From assembly GCA_024236415.1 (NCBI GenBank), contig JACKKN010000008.1:124001-188000 (forward strand): a DNA stretch of 64,000 bases, written 5' to 3'. The position numbers and the translations under genes are program-made. The stretch is from Hyphomicrobiales bacterium. GTDB lineage: Bacteria; Pseudomonadota; Alphaproteobacteria; Rhodospirillales; JACKKN01. Under the pieces are notes generated by a model, which was given only the letters and a program-made list of their open reading frames with translations, was not told the origin of the DNA and made no database searches. Every line of letters starts with the position of its first letter. Position 1 is the first letter of the stretch. Below, piece by piece: positions 32,295-40,239 of this stretch.

Positions 32295-33503
32295 ATGACC
32301 CAGCAGTCCCCCACCGGCGCCCTCGCCGGCGTCAAAGTGATCGACCTCTCGCGCGTCCTGGGCGGGCCCCTGTGCGGCCAGATCCTGGCCGACCACGGCG
32401 CCGACGTGATCAAGGTGGAACCGCCCCAGGGCGACGAGACCCGGGACTGGGGCCCGCCGTTCAAGGACGGGCTCAGCGCCTATTTCGCCGGCCTCAACCG
32501 CAACAAGCGGTCCCTGGCCCTGGACCTTTCCAGGCCCGACGGGCGCGAGGTGCTGCTGCGCCTGCTGGACGGCGCCGACGTGCTGCTGGAGAACTTCAAG
32601 ACCGGCACCCTGGAACGGTGGGACCTGGGCTACGACGCGGTGCTGTCCCGGATGTTCCCCAGCCTGGTCCACTGCCGGGTGTCGGGCTTCGGCGCCGACG
32701 GCCCGTTCGGCGGCATGCCCGGCTACGACGCCGCCATACAGGCCTGGGCCGGGCTGATCAGCGTCAACGGCGAGCCGGGGTCCGACGGCCTGCGCCTGGG
32801 CATCCCCCTGGTCGACCTGGGGACCGGCATGAACGCCGCCTTCGGCATCGCCATGGCGCTGTTCGAGCGCGAACGGTCGGGCCAGGGCCAGTTCCTCGAG
32901 GTCTCGCTGTTCGACACGGGTATCGCCCTGCTGCACCCCCAGGGGGCGAACTTCCTGATGTCCGGCAAGGCGCCCACGCCGACCGGCAACGCCCACCCCA
33001 ACATCTCGCCCTACGACCTGTATCCAACCAAGCGGCGGGCCATATTCCTGGCCGTGGGCAACGACCGCCAGTTCTCCCGCCTGTGCGCCGAACTGGGCAA
33101 GCCCGAGCTGGCCACCGACCCGCGGTTCCTGAGCAACGCCGACCGGGTGGTCAACCGCGCCGACCTGACCGCCGAGCTGACGGCGCTGCTGGTGGACCAC
33201 GACGCCGAGGCCCTGGCCACGCGGCTGATGCAGATCGGCGTGCCCGCCGGCGCCGCCCTGACCCTGCCCGACGTCATGACCCATCCGCACACCCTGCACC
33301 GCGAGATGAAGGTCGAGGTCGACGGCTACACCGGCATCGGCGTGCCGGTGAAGATGTCGCGCACGCCGGGCGCGGCGCGCACCCGCCCGCCCCTGTTCGG
33401 CGAGCAGGGGCGCGACATCCTGGCCGAGGCCGGCTACGCCGAGGACGAGATCGAGGCCATGCTGGCGGCCGGCCTGGTGCTGCGCGAGCGGCGCGGCCTT
33501 TGA
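32295..33503 (+). CDS. CaiB/BaiF family (family III) CoA transferase
   Basis: A 402-residue family III CoA transferase. It has LAGVKVIDLSRVLGGPLCGQILADHGADVIKVEPPQGDETRDWGPPF at the N-terminus, the FAGLNRNKRSLALDL segment, and the catalytic aspartate in PLVDLGTGM near residue 175. It moves CoA between carboxylic acids through mixed anhydrides. Its place after the IpdAB-like pair suggests one catabolic operon handling acyl-CoA intermediates; the substrate is unknown. Confidence 0.93.
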   Translation: MTQQSPTGALAGVKVIDLSRVLGGPLCGQILADHGADVIKVEPPQGDETRDWGPPFKDGLSAYFAGLNRNKRSLALDLSRPDGREVLLRLLDGADVLLENFKTGTLERWDLGYDAVLSRMFPSLVHCRVSGFGADGPFGGMPGYDAAIQAWAGLISVNGEPGSDGLRLGIPLVDLGTGMNAAFGIAMALFERERSGQGQFLEVSLFDTGIALLHPQGANFLMSGKAPTPTGNAHPNISPYDLYPTKRRAIFLAVGNDRQFSRLCAELGKPELATDPRFLSNADRVVNRADLTAELTALLVDHDAEALATRLMQIGVPAGAALTLPDVMTHPHTLHREMKVEVDGYTGIGVPVKMSRTPGAARTRPPLFGEQGRDILAEAGYAEDEIEAMLAAGLVLRERRGL

Positions 33504-33559
33504 TCCGGTCGGGGCCGAGGGATGGGGATGGGCATGGGCATATGATCTTGCCCTTGCCC

Positions 33560-33589
33560 TTCGACTCGGGGGCGTGATTTTGCTATAAT
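33560..33589 (+). promoter_or_regulatory. Extended -10 promoter of candidate small RNA
   Basis: A perfect TATAAT (33584-33589) is preceded by TGC, giving an extended -10 box, with a weak TTCGAC 18 bases upstream. The predicted start is near 33596. No start codon with usual features follows closely. Confidence 0.5.
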
Positions 33590-33595
33590 CCAGCA

Positions 33596-33745
33596 ACCGG
33601 AAACCGGATCAAGGAGGCTACGACACTGACACCACCCGACTGTTCAGACTGCATATCACAACACACGAACTTGACCCGATCATCATCATCGGGTGGCGCC
33701 CGGAGCGCCAAATAGGAAAGCCCCGCCGAAAGACGCGGGGCTTTC
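33596..33745 (+). ncRNA. Candidate small RNA (about 150 nt)
   Basis: Between an extended -10 promoter and a strong stem the sequence has unusual composition for this genome and at least three perfect hairpins in a row: ACCCGAT/ATCGGGT, TGGCGC/GCGCCA, and the terminal AAAGCCCCGC/GCGGGGCTTT. An AAGGAGG at 33611-33617 and a CTG-initiated frame of 29 codons (33626-33715) ending just before the last stem also exist. It is full of codons rare in the neighbours, so a structured RNA is favoured over a peptide gene. No known RNA family was recognised. Confidence 0.45.
33717..33744 (+). terminator. Terminator-like stem-loop
   Basis: A perfect 10-base stem, AAAGCCCCGC/GCGGGGCTTT, with an 8-base loop. 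The 3' side ends in only three T residues, so termination may be partial. It would end the small RNA and any read-through from the CoA transferase operon. Confidence 0.65.
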
Positions 33746-33850
33746 GGCGATTCCGGGGGTCGCCTGTTTCCGCCGCCGTTGCTTCGCATGTGAACGGCCC
33801 TTGATCCCCGGCGCCGGCGCGCCTACCCTGCGCGGACCGGAATTGCGAGG

Positions 33851-34714
33851 ATGGACTCCAGCATGGCTTCGAAATTCACAGGCACCGACTCCTTCGTCGC
33901 CACCGAGGACCTGACGGTGGCGGTCAACGCCGCCGTGGCCCTCGAACGGCCGCTGCTGGTCAAGGGCGAGCCGGGCACGGGCAAGACCATCCTGGCCCAC
34001 GAGATCGCCCGCGCGCTCGACAAGACGCTGTTCGAGTGGCACGTGAAGTCCACCACCAAGGCGCAGCAGGGACTGTACGAATACGACGCCGTGTCGCGCC
34101 TGCGCGACTCGCAGCTCGGCGACGAGAAGGTGCACGACATCTCCAACTACATCGTGCAGGGAAAACTGTGGGAGGCGTTCGAGGCCGAGGACCGGGCGGT
34201 GCTGCTGATCGACGAGATCGACAAGGCGGACATCGAGTTCCCCAACGACCTGCTGCTGGAACTGGACCGCATGCAGTTCCACGTCTACGAGACGCGCCAG
34301 ACCATCGCCGCCCGAAGCCGGCCCATCGTCATCATCACGTCGAACAACGAGAAGGAGCTGCCCGACGCCTTCCTGCGCCGCTGCTTCTTCCACTACATCA
34401 AGTTCCCTGACCGCGACACCATGACCGAGATCGTGGACGTGCACTATCCGGGCATCCAGAAGCGCCTGGTGGCCGAGGCCCTGAACGTGTTCTACGACCT
34501 GCGCGAGGCGCCGGGCCTGAAGAAGAAGCCGACCACGTCCGAGCTGCTGGACTGGATCAAGCTGCTGATGGTCGAGGACATCCCGCCCGAGGCCCTGAAG
34601 ATGACCGACAAGAAGGACCTGATCCCGCCGCTGTACGGCGCCCTGCTGAAGAACGAGCAGGACGTGCACCTGCTGGAACGCCTGGCCTTCCTCAACCGCC
34701 GCGACGGGCGCTAG
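33851..34714 (+). CDS. MoxR-family AAA ATPase
   Basis: A 287-residue AAA+ protein with Walker A LLVKGEPGTGKTILAHEIARAL, Walker B AVLLIDEIDKADIEFPNDLLLELDRM and sensor IVIITSNNEKELPDAFLRRC. MoxR ATPases are chaperones that usually work with a von Willebrand factor A protein to insert metals or mature enzymes. No VWA gene is present beside it here. A second in-frame ATG at 33863 is an alternative start. Confidence 0.93.
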   Translation: MDSSMASKFTGTDSFVATEDLTVAVNAAVALERPLLVKGEPGTGKTILAHEIARALDKTLFEWHVKSTTKAQQGLYEYDAVSRLRDSQLGDEKVHDISNYIVQGKLWEAFEAEDRAVLLIDEIDKADIEFPNDLLLELDRMQFHVYETRQTIAARSRPIVIITSNNEKELPDAFLRRCFFHYIKFPDRDTMTEIVDVHYPGIQKRLVAEALNVFYDLREAPGLKKKPTTSELLDWIKLLMVEDIPPEALKMTDKKDLIPPLYGALLKNEQDVHLLERLAFLNRRDGR

Positions 34715-34719
34715 GACCC

Positions 34720-35820
34720 GTGGCGGGGAGCGTGGCCCTGCCCGAGCTGGCGGTGGTCATTCCCAGCTTCAACGAGGCCGACAACATCGAGCCCATGGTC
34801 GAGCGCCTGGAGCGGGTGCTGGACGGCATCGCCTGGGAGGCCGTGTACGTGGACGACGATTCCACCGACGGCACCCGCGACCGCCTGCACGCCGTGGCGC
34901 GGCGCGACCCGCGCGTGCGCTACATCCACCGCATCGGCCGCCGCGGCCTGTCGTCGGCGGTGGTCGAGGGCATCCTCAGCACCTCGGCCCCCTACGTGGC
35001 GGTCATCGACGCCGACCTGCAGCACGACGAGGGCAAGCTGCCCGCCATGCTGGACGCCCTGAAGCAGGCGGACACCGACATCGTGGTCGGCAGCCGCTAC
35101 ACCGCCGGCGGCGGCGTCGGCGAGTGGGACCGCAAGCGGGTGCTGATCTCGCGGGTCGCCGGGATGCTCAGCCGGGCCGTGGTCAAGGTCGACCTGAGCG
35201 ACCCCATGAGCGGCTTCTTCATGGTCCGGCGCGCCAGCTTCGAGCGCTGCGTGCGGCGCCTGTCGGAGCAGGGCTACAAGATCCTGCTGGACATCTTCGC
35301 CTCGGCCCCCGAGCCCCTGGCGTTCAAGGAGGTGGCCTACGAGTTCCGCACCCGCCAGCACGGCGAAAGCAAGCTCGACGCCATGGTGACGCTGGAATAC
35401 CTGCTGCTGATCATGGACAAGCTGATCGGCCACGTGGTGCCGGTGCGCTTCCTGATGTTCGGCCTGGTGGGCGGCAGCGGGGTGGTGGTGCACTTCCTGG
35501 TGCTGTGGCTGGCGCACCGGGTCGCCGGCCTGGATTTCGCCCTGTCCCAGACCCTGGCCACCTTCGTCGCCATGACCTCGAACTTCTTCCTCAACAACAC
35601 GCTCACCTACCGCGACCGGCGGCTCAAGGGCTGGGCCCAGGTGCGCGGGCTGGTCACCTTCTATTTCGTCTGCGGTCTGGGCGTGGTGGCCAACGTGGGG
35701 GTGGCCAACTTCGTGTTCGAGCGCGACTACCTGTGGTGGGTCGCCGGCGGCGCCGGCGCCATCGTCGGCGCGGTGTGGAACTACGCCGCCAGCTCGGTCT
35801 TCACCTGGGGCAAGAAATAG
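34720..35820 (+). CDS. Polyprenol-phosphate glycosyltransferase fused to GtrA domain
   Basis: A 366-residue protein. The N-terminal GT2 domain (about 1-235) has AVVIPSFNEADNI, VDDDSTDGT and the metal-binding DADLQHDEG, as in dolichol-phosphate mannose synthases. The C-terminal GtrA-like domain (about 245-365) has four membrane helices and ends TWGKK. It would transfer a hexose from a nucleotide sugar to a polyprenyl phosphate at the membrane and help it across. The GTG start is 5 bases after the MoxR stop. Confidence 0.92.
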   Translation: MAGSVALPELAVVIPSFNEADNIEPMVERLERVLDGIAWEAVYVDDDSTDGTRDRLHAVARRDPRVRYIHRIGRRGLSSAVVEGILSTSAPYVAVIDADLQHDEGKLPAMLDALKQADTDIVVGSRYTAGGGVGEWDRKRVLISRVAGMLSRAVVKVDLSDPMSGFFMVRRASFERCVRRLSEQGYKILLDIFASAPEPLAFKEVAYEFRTRQHGESKLDAMVTLEYLLLIMDKLIGHVVPVRFLMFGLVGGSGVVVHFLVLWLAHRVAGLDFALSQTLATFVAMTSNFFLNNTLTYRDRRLKGWAQVRGLVTFYFVCGLGVVANVGVANFVFERDYLWWVAGGAGAIVGAVWNYAASSVFTWGKK

Positions 35821-35830
35821 GCGGCGCGGG

Positions 35831-36517
35831 TCAGACGATCCGCACCGCGATTCCGCCGACCCCGGCGACGCTGCCGGTCAGGGTGTCGCCGGCCACCACC
35901 GGGCCGACGCCGGCCGGGGTGCCGGTGAAGATCAGGTCGCCGGCGGCCAGGGTGAACAGGCCCGACAGGTGCTCGATCACCTCGGGCAGCTTCCAGATGA
36001 GCTGGTTCAGGTCCCCCTCCTGGCGGCGGGCGCCGTTCACGTCCAGGTGGATGTCGCCGGCGTCGGGGTGGCCGATCTCGGCCGCCGGAACGATCTCGGA
36101 GCAGGGCGCCGAATGCTCGAACGCCTTCCCCACCTCCCACGGCCGGCCCATCTTCTTGCACACCCCCTGCAGGTCGCGCCGGGTCAGGTCGATGCCCACG
36201 GCGTAGCCGAACACGTGGTCCAGGGCCCGGTCGCGGGGGATGTCGCGGCCGCCTTCGCCCAGGGCGGCCACCAGCTCGATCTCGTGGTGCAGGTCCTGGG
36301 TCAGGGGCGGGTAGGGGACGTCGCCGCCGCCGGGGACCAGGTTGTCAGGGTTCTTCTGGAAGAAGAAAGGCGGCTCGCGGTCCGGGTCGAAGCCCATCTC
36401 GATGGCGTGGGCGGCATAGTTGCGGCCGACGCAGTACACCCGGCGCACCGGGAAGCGGGCCGCCATACCGCGCACGGCCAGGCTGGTGACGGGGGGCGGG
36501 GCGAAGACGAATTCCAT
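35831..36517 (-). CDS. Fumarylacetoacetate hydrolase family protein
   Basis: A 228-residue FAH-fold enzyme with VYCVGRNYAAHAIEMG, FQKNPDNLVPGG, the metal-binding LHHEIELVAALG (E-x-E), GYAVGIDLTRRDLQ and DLIFTGTPAGVGPV. Members cleave C-C bonds or decarboxylate or isomerise beta-keto acids in aromatic and amino-acid catabolism. AAGGAG lies upstream of the ATG. It converges on the glycosyltransferase gene. Confidence 0.93.
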   Translation of the reverse strand: MEFVFAPPPVTSLAVRGMAARFPVRRVYCVGRNYAAHAIEMGFDPDREPPFFFQKNPDNLVPGGGDVPYPPLTQDLHHEIELVAALGEGGRDIPRDRALDHVFGYAVGIDLTRRDLQGVCKKMGRPWEVGKAFEHSAPCSEIVPAAEIGHPDAGDIHLDVNGARRQEGDLNQLIWKLPEVIEHLSGLFTLAAGDLIFTGTPAGVGPVVAGDTLTGSVAGVGGIAVRIV

Positions 36518-36648
36518 GGGGGCACTCCTTGGCTGCGCGACTTTGTTACGCCACGGCGGCGCGGTTGTCGATTGGAAACGGCAGCCGGCGGGCGGGGCCG
36601 GCGGACGGGCGGTCCGCCGGCCCCGGAAGTCCCGCTGGATGCGCCCGC

Positions 36649-37587
36649 TCAGCAGAACGTGGGGGCCACCATCTCGACCCGCGCGCGGCCGCTGGCGGAC
36701 AGGCCGCCCAGGCTGTCCAGGAAGTTTTCGTGGGTCATGCCCGAGCCCAGGAAGGTCCAGCGCGCCGTCTGGCGCTGCGCCGCCACCATGCGGGCCCGCT
36801 CGTCGTCGGCCAGCACGCGCCCGGTGGCGCGGGCCATGGCGTCGATGTCGAACTCCACCTGCTGGGCGATGCCGCCGTCCAGCAGGCCGCCGATGGCCAG
36901 GTAGCCGCCGATGGCCTGGTCGATCTCGTCGCGGTCGCACTCGGCGGCCAGGTTCTCGACCATCAGGGTGTCCAGCTTGGCGTGCTGGGCCTCCTCCATC
37001 CAGTGGTGCTTCAGCAGGCTCTTGAACTGGGGGTCCAGGTCCCGCTCGTCGCGCACGCTGTCCAGGTAGTGGCGCTGGGTCATCCATTCGATGTGCAGGA
37101 TCACCAGGGCCACGGCCAGGGGATGGTGCGACAGCACCGCCTTGGCGATGTCCTCGGGCGGGCCGATGACGTCGCAGGTGCTGCCGAACCCGCGCAGGAA
37201 TTCCTCGCGGAAGCGTTTGAACAGGTGGATGTGCTTGGCTTCCTCGCTGGCGAACTGCAGGAAGGCGCGGGTGCGGAAGTCGTCCCCCGACAGCCTGGGC
37301 CGCGCGTGGTCGACCACGAACGGCAGGATGAACTCCTCCACCAGGCCGAACAGGTACAGGTAGGTGTGGCCGCGGATCTGGTTCATGGCCAGGCGCTCGT
37401 CCGGCGACAGGAAGGTCAGGTCGGCGACCCCGGCCAGGGATTCGGGCAGGAAGGGCCTGCTGAAGTCGAGCTTCCGGTCGCCGCCGATGATGTCCTCGAT
37501 GCGCCAGTTGACGCGCTGCGACGCGGCCAGGGTGTCTTGGTACGAATAGGGGGCGGACTTGCCCGCCCGTTGGTTGATGTGGCTCAT
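36649..37587 (-). CDS. Ferritin-like diiron protein, putative oxygenase
   Basis: A 312-residue helical protein with a full set of diiron ligands in ferritin-like order: E84/E85 in GLVEEF, E116xxH119 in ASEEAKH, E167 in HIEWMTQRH, and E199xxH202 in WMEEAQH. This resembles R2-like or AurF-like oxygenases rather than iron-storage ferritin. The substrate is unknown. It is divergent from the BTAD-hydrolase fusion, which may be its regulator. Confidence 0.8.
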   Translation of the reverse strand: MSHINQRAGKSAPYSYQDTLAASQRVNWRIEDIIGGDRKLDFSRPFLPESLAGVADLTFLSPDERLAMNQIRGHTYLYLFGLVEEFILPFVVDHARPRLSGDDFRTRAFLQFASEEAKHIHLFKRFREEFLRGFGSTCDVIGPPEDIAKAVLSHHPLAVALVILHIEWMTQRHYLDSVRDERDLDPQFKSLLKHHWMEEAQHAKLDTLMVENLAAECDRDEIDQAIGGYLAIGGLLDGGIAQQVEFDIDAMARATGRVLADDERARMVAAQRQTARWTFLGSGMTHENFLDSLGGLSASGRARVEMVAPTFC

Positions 37588-37800
37588 GTCATGTCTCCCG
37601 TTGGGGCGGCCCCATGGCCGCGGCTGGACGGCACCATGGCCCTCGGGCGTGTGAGCGGGCGCTTGAGCCAGCGTGGTAATGGCCGTGGCGAAGCGTTGAA
37701 TTTGCCGTCCGACGCGTGGAATCCGCGCGGCATGACCTGTCATCCGGGTGTGGTATGATCGCCGGGCGCGCGACGGACAGGCAGATGGGGGACGTGGCGC

Positions 37801-39339
37801 ATGCTGACACTGAACCTGCTGGGCAGGCTGGAGGTGCTGCGGGACGGGGCGGCGGTGGAATTGCCGCCGTCGAAGAAGACCCGCGCCCTGCTGGCCTACC
37901 TGGCCGTCACCGGCCGGCCGCAGCGCCGCGAGCGCCTGTGCGAGCTGCTGTGGAACATCCCCGACGATCCCCGCGGCGCCCTGCGCTGGAGCCTGAGCAA
38001 GCTGCGCGCCGTGGTCGACGACGGCGGCGAGGGCCGCATCCTGGCCGACCGCGAGACGGTGGCCTTCGACCCCGCCGGGGTCGAGATCGACCTGCGCGCG
38101 GTGGCCGGGCGCCTGGGCCGCGACCCGGGCAAGGTGGCGACGGCGGACCTGGCCGCCCTGGCCGGCCGGTTCCGCGGCGATTTCCTGGAGGGCACCGACT
38201 TCCCCGAGCTGCACGACTTCCAGGCCTGGCTGGTGGCCGAGCGGGAGGAGGCCCGGGCCCTGCACGCGCGCATCCTGGACGAGCTGTGCCGCCGCCTGGC
38301 CGGCGACCCCGAGGCGGCGCTGCCCCACGCCCGGACCCGGGTCGAGATCGACCCCTACAACGCCGCCGCCCGGGCCGAGCTGTGCCGCCTGCTGGCGGCC
38401 GCCGGGCGCCACGAGGAGGCGGCCCGCCAGGCCGAGACCGCGCGCCTGCTGCTGGGCGAGGAGGCGGTGCCGGCGGCGCCCGCCGCCGCGGCCGCCGAGC
38501 CGCACCAGGAGATCCGCTTCTGCACCGCCGCCGACGGCGTGCGCCTGGCCTACGCCACCGTCGGCGGCGGCCCGCCCCTGGTCAAGGCCGGCAACTGGCT
38601 CAACCACCTGGAATTCGACTGGCGCAGCCCGGTGTGGCGCCACATCATCCGCAACCTGTCGCGGGACTTCCAACTGGTGCGCTACGACGCCCGCGGCAAC
38701 GGCCTGTCGGACTGGGACGTGGACGACCTGTCGCTGGAGGTCTCGGTGCGCGACCTGGAGACGGTGGTGGACGGCCTGGGGCTGGACCGTTTCGCCCTGC
38801 TGGGCATCTCGCAGGGGTCCTCGGTCTCCATCGCCTACGCCGCCCGCCACCCGGACCGGGTGTCGCACCTGATCATCCAGGGCGGCTACGTGCAGGGCTG
38901 GGCCATCCGCGGCAACGACGCCGACCACGAGATCCGCAAGGCCATGATCACCCTGATCGAGAAGGGATGGGGGGCCGAGAACCCGGCCTTTCGCCAGGCC
39001 TTCACCTCGCTCTTTATCCCCGGCGGCAGCGAGCAGCACATGCAGTGGTTCAACGAACTGCAGCGCATCACCACTTCGCCCGCCGGGGCGGCGCGCCTGC
39101 AGCAGGCCATGGCCGGCATCGACGTCAGCGACCTGGCACCCTTGGTGCGGGCGCCGACCCTGGTGCTGCACGCCCGCGGCGACGCCGCCGTGCCCTTCGA
39201 CCAGGGGCGCCGGGTGGCGTCGCTGATCCCCGGCGCCCGGTTCGTGCCCCTGGAGGGCAACAATCACCTGATTCTGGAGCACGAGCCGGCCTGGCCCATC
39301 TACATCGCCGAGCTGCGCAAGTTCCTGGGCGTGGCGTAG
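37801..39339 (+). CDS. SARP/BTAD transcriptional regulator fused to alpha/beta hydrolase
   Basis: A 512-residue fusion. The N-terminal OmpR-like winged helix (about 1-95, with SKKTRALLAYLAV and LCELLW) and bacterial transcriptional activation domain (about 100-235) are followed by an alanine-rich linker. An alpha/beta hydrolase follows (about 245-512) with its nucleophile S337 in GISQGS, an acid in HARGDAAVPF and a histidine in EGNNHLIL, so the triad looks intact. The hydrolase may sense or process the inducer. It is transcribed away from the diiron gene; a TATGAT (37754-37759) is a possible -10. Confidence 0.88.
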   Translation: MLTLNLLGRLEVLRDGAAVELPPSKKTRALLAYLAVTGRPQRRERLCELLWNIPDDPRGALRWSLSKLRAVVDDGGEGRILADRETVAFDPAGVEIDLRAVAGRLGRDPGKVATADLAALAGRFRGDFLEGTDFPELHDFQAWLVAEREEARALHARILDELCRRLAGDPEAALPHARTRVEIDPYNAAARAELCRLLAAAGRHEEAARQAETARLLLGEEAVPAAPAAAAAEPHQEIRFCTAADGVRLAYATVGGGPPLVKAGNWLNHLEFDWRSPVWRHIIRNLSRDFQLVRYDARGNGLSDWDVDDLSLEVSVRDLETVVDGLGLDRFALLGISQGSSVSIAYAARHPDRVSHLIIQGGYVQGWAIRGNDADHEIRKAMITLIEKGWGAENPAFRQAFTSLFIPGGSEQHMQWFNELQRITTSPAGAARLQQAMAGIDVSDLAPLVRAPTLVLHARGDAAVPFDQGRRVASLIPGARFVPLEGNNHLILEHEPAWPIYIAELRKFLGVA

Positions 39340-39435
39340 GGCCGCCGCCGCAAGCCGGAGGCCCGCCGCCGGAACATGTCCACCTGCGGCCCGGACTCGT
39401 TTCGCCTCACGTCACTTCGCCTTTTTCCCTTGAAT

Positions 39436-39453
39436 CATTCTATTATTGGAATG
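39436..39453. promoter_or_regulatory. Operator-like inverted repeat before the GntR gene
   Basis: CATTC and GAATG arms are separated by 8 AT-rich bases, 12 bases before the GntR start codon. It may be an autoregulatory GntR site. Confidence 0.4.
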
Positions 39454-39465
39454 TATATCTGACCT

Positions 39466-40239
39466 ATGGAACACAGCCCCGTGGACATCGCCGACCCCCA
39501 CGCCCTGGGCGCCCGCCTGCGGGCCGAGCGGGGGCCGCTGTATTTGAAGCTGGCCACCTGGCTGCGGCGGCGGGTGCGCCGCGGCGACTGGGCCCCGGGC
39601 AGCCGCCTGCCGGCCCTGGACGCCCTGGCCGCCGACCTGGGGGTGGCCGTGGTCACCCTGCGCCAGGCGGTGGCGGTGCTGGAGCGCGAGGGCCTGCTGG
39701 TGCGCCACCAGGGCAAGGGCACCTTCGTCGCCGAGGGGCCGGGGGTGGGGCGCTGGGTGGTGCTGCGCTCGGACTGGTCGTCCCTGCTGGGCCACCTGGA
39801 GGGCAAGCAGCCGCGCCTGCTGAGCATGGTCGATTCCATCGCCTCGCCGCGCCTGCAGCCGGGCGAGGGCAGGGCGGCGCCGGTGTACCGATACATGCGC
39901 CGGGTGCACCACGCCGACGACCTGGCCTACGCCCTGATCGACATCTACCTGGACCGCCGCGTCTACCGCCGGGCGCCGGAGCGGTTCGACGGCGCCATGG
40001 TCATCTCCACCCTGGCCGGCCTGCCCGGAATCGAGATCGCGCGCGTGCGCCAGAATGTGTGGTTCACCACCGCCGACGTGGACACCGCCGACCTGCTGGG
40101 CATCCCCGTCAACGCCCCGGTGGGCGAGGTGCGCCGCGTCATCACCGGCACCGACGGCACCGTGCTGTACGTGGGCGAGGCCAAGTACCGCGGCGACCTG
40201 GTCAAGCTGGAATTCGACATCGAGAGGCCCCATCCATGA
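39466..40239 (+). CDS. GntR family regulator (HutC/UTRA subfamily)
   Basis: A 257-residue regulator. The winged helix-turn-helix lies at about residues 25-90 (GPLYLKLATWLRRRVRRGDWAPGSRLPALDALAADLGVAVVTLRQAVAVLEREGLLVRHQGKGTFVA), followed by a UTRA ligand-binding domain. Its stop overlaps the start of the metallophosphoesterase gene (ATGA), so regulator and enzyme are produced together and the ligand is probably related to the enzyme's substrate. Confidence 0.92.
   Translation: MEHSPVDIADPHALGARLRAERGPLYLKLATWLRRRVRRGDWAPGSRLPALDALAADLGVAVVTLRQAVAVLEREGLLVRHQGKGTFVAEGPGVGRWVVLRSDWSSLLGHLEGKQPRLLSMVDSIASPRLQPGEGRAAPVYRYMRRVHHADDLAYALIDIYLDRRVYRRAPERFDGAMVISTLAGLPGIEIARVRQNVWFTTADVDTADLLGIPVNAPVGEVRRVITGTDGTVLYVGEAKYRGDLVKLEFDIERPHP

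Larger units (their letters stand above)
33504..33850. other. Intergenic region between CoA transferase and MoxR genes
   Basis: No conventional protein gene is supported. The region holds an extended -10 promoter, a low-GC tract with several hairpins and a terminator-like stem, described separately as a candidate small RNA. The last 90 bases before MoxR carry only ordinary GC-rich sequence and its ribosome binding site. Confidence 0.6.

Noticed and set aside
33626..33715. A 29-codon frame with CTG start inside the candidate small RNA
   Set aside because: It uses codons rare in the neighbourhood and an unusual start, and the hairpins suggest RNA structure. It is kept only as an alternative in the ncRNA entry.
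37716..40235. Long open plus-strand frame in phase with the metallophosphoesterase
   Set aside because: The translation is arginine-, glycine- and proline-rich and out of frame with the BTAD fusion and GntR genes, which have clear domains. It is a product of high GC at third positions.
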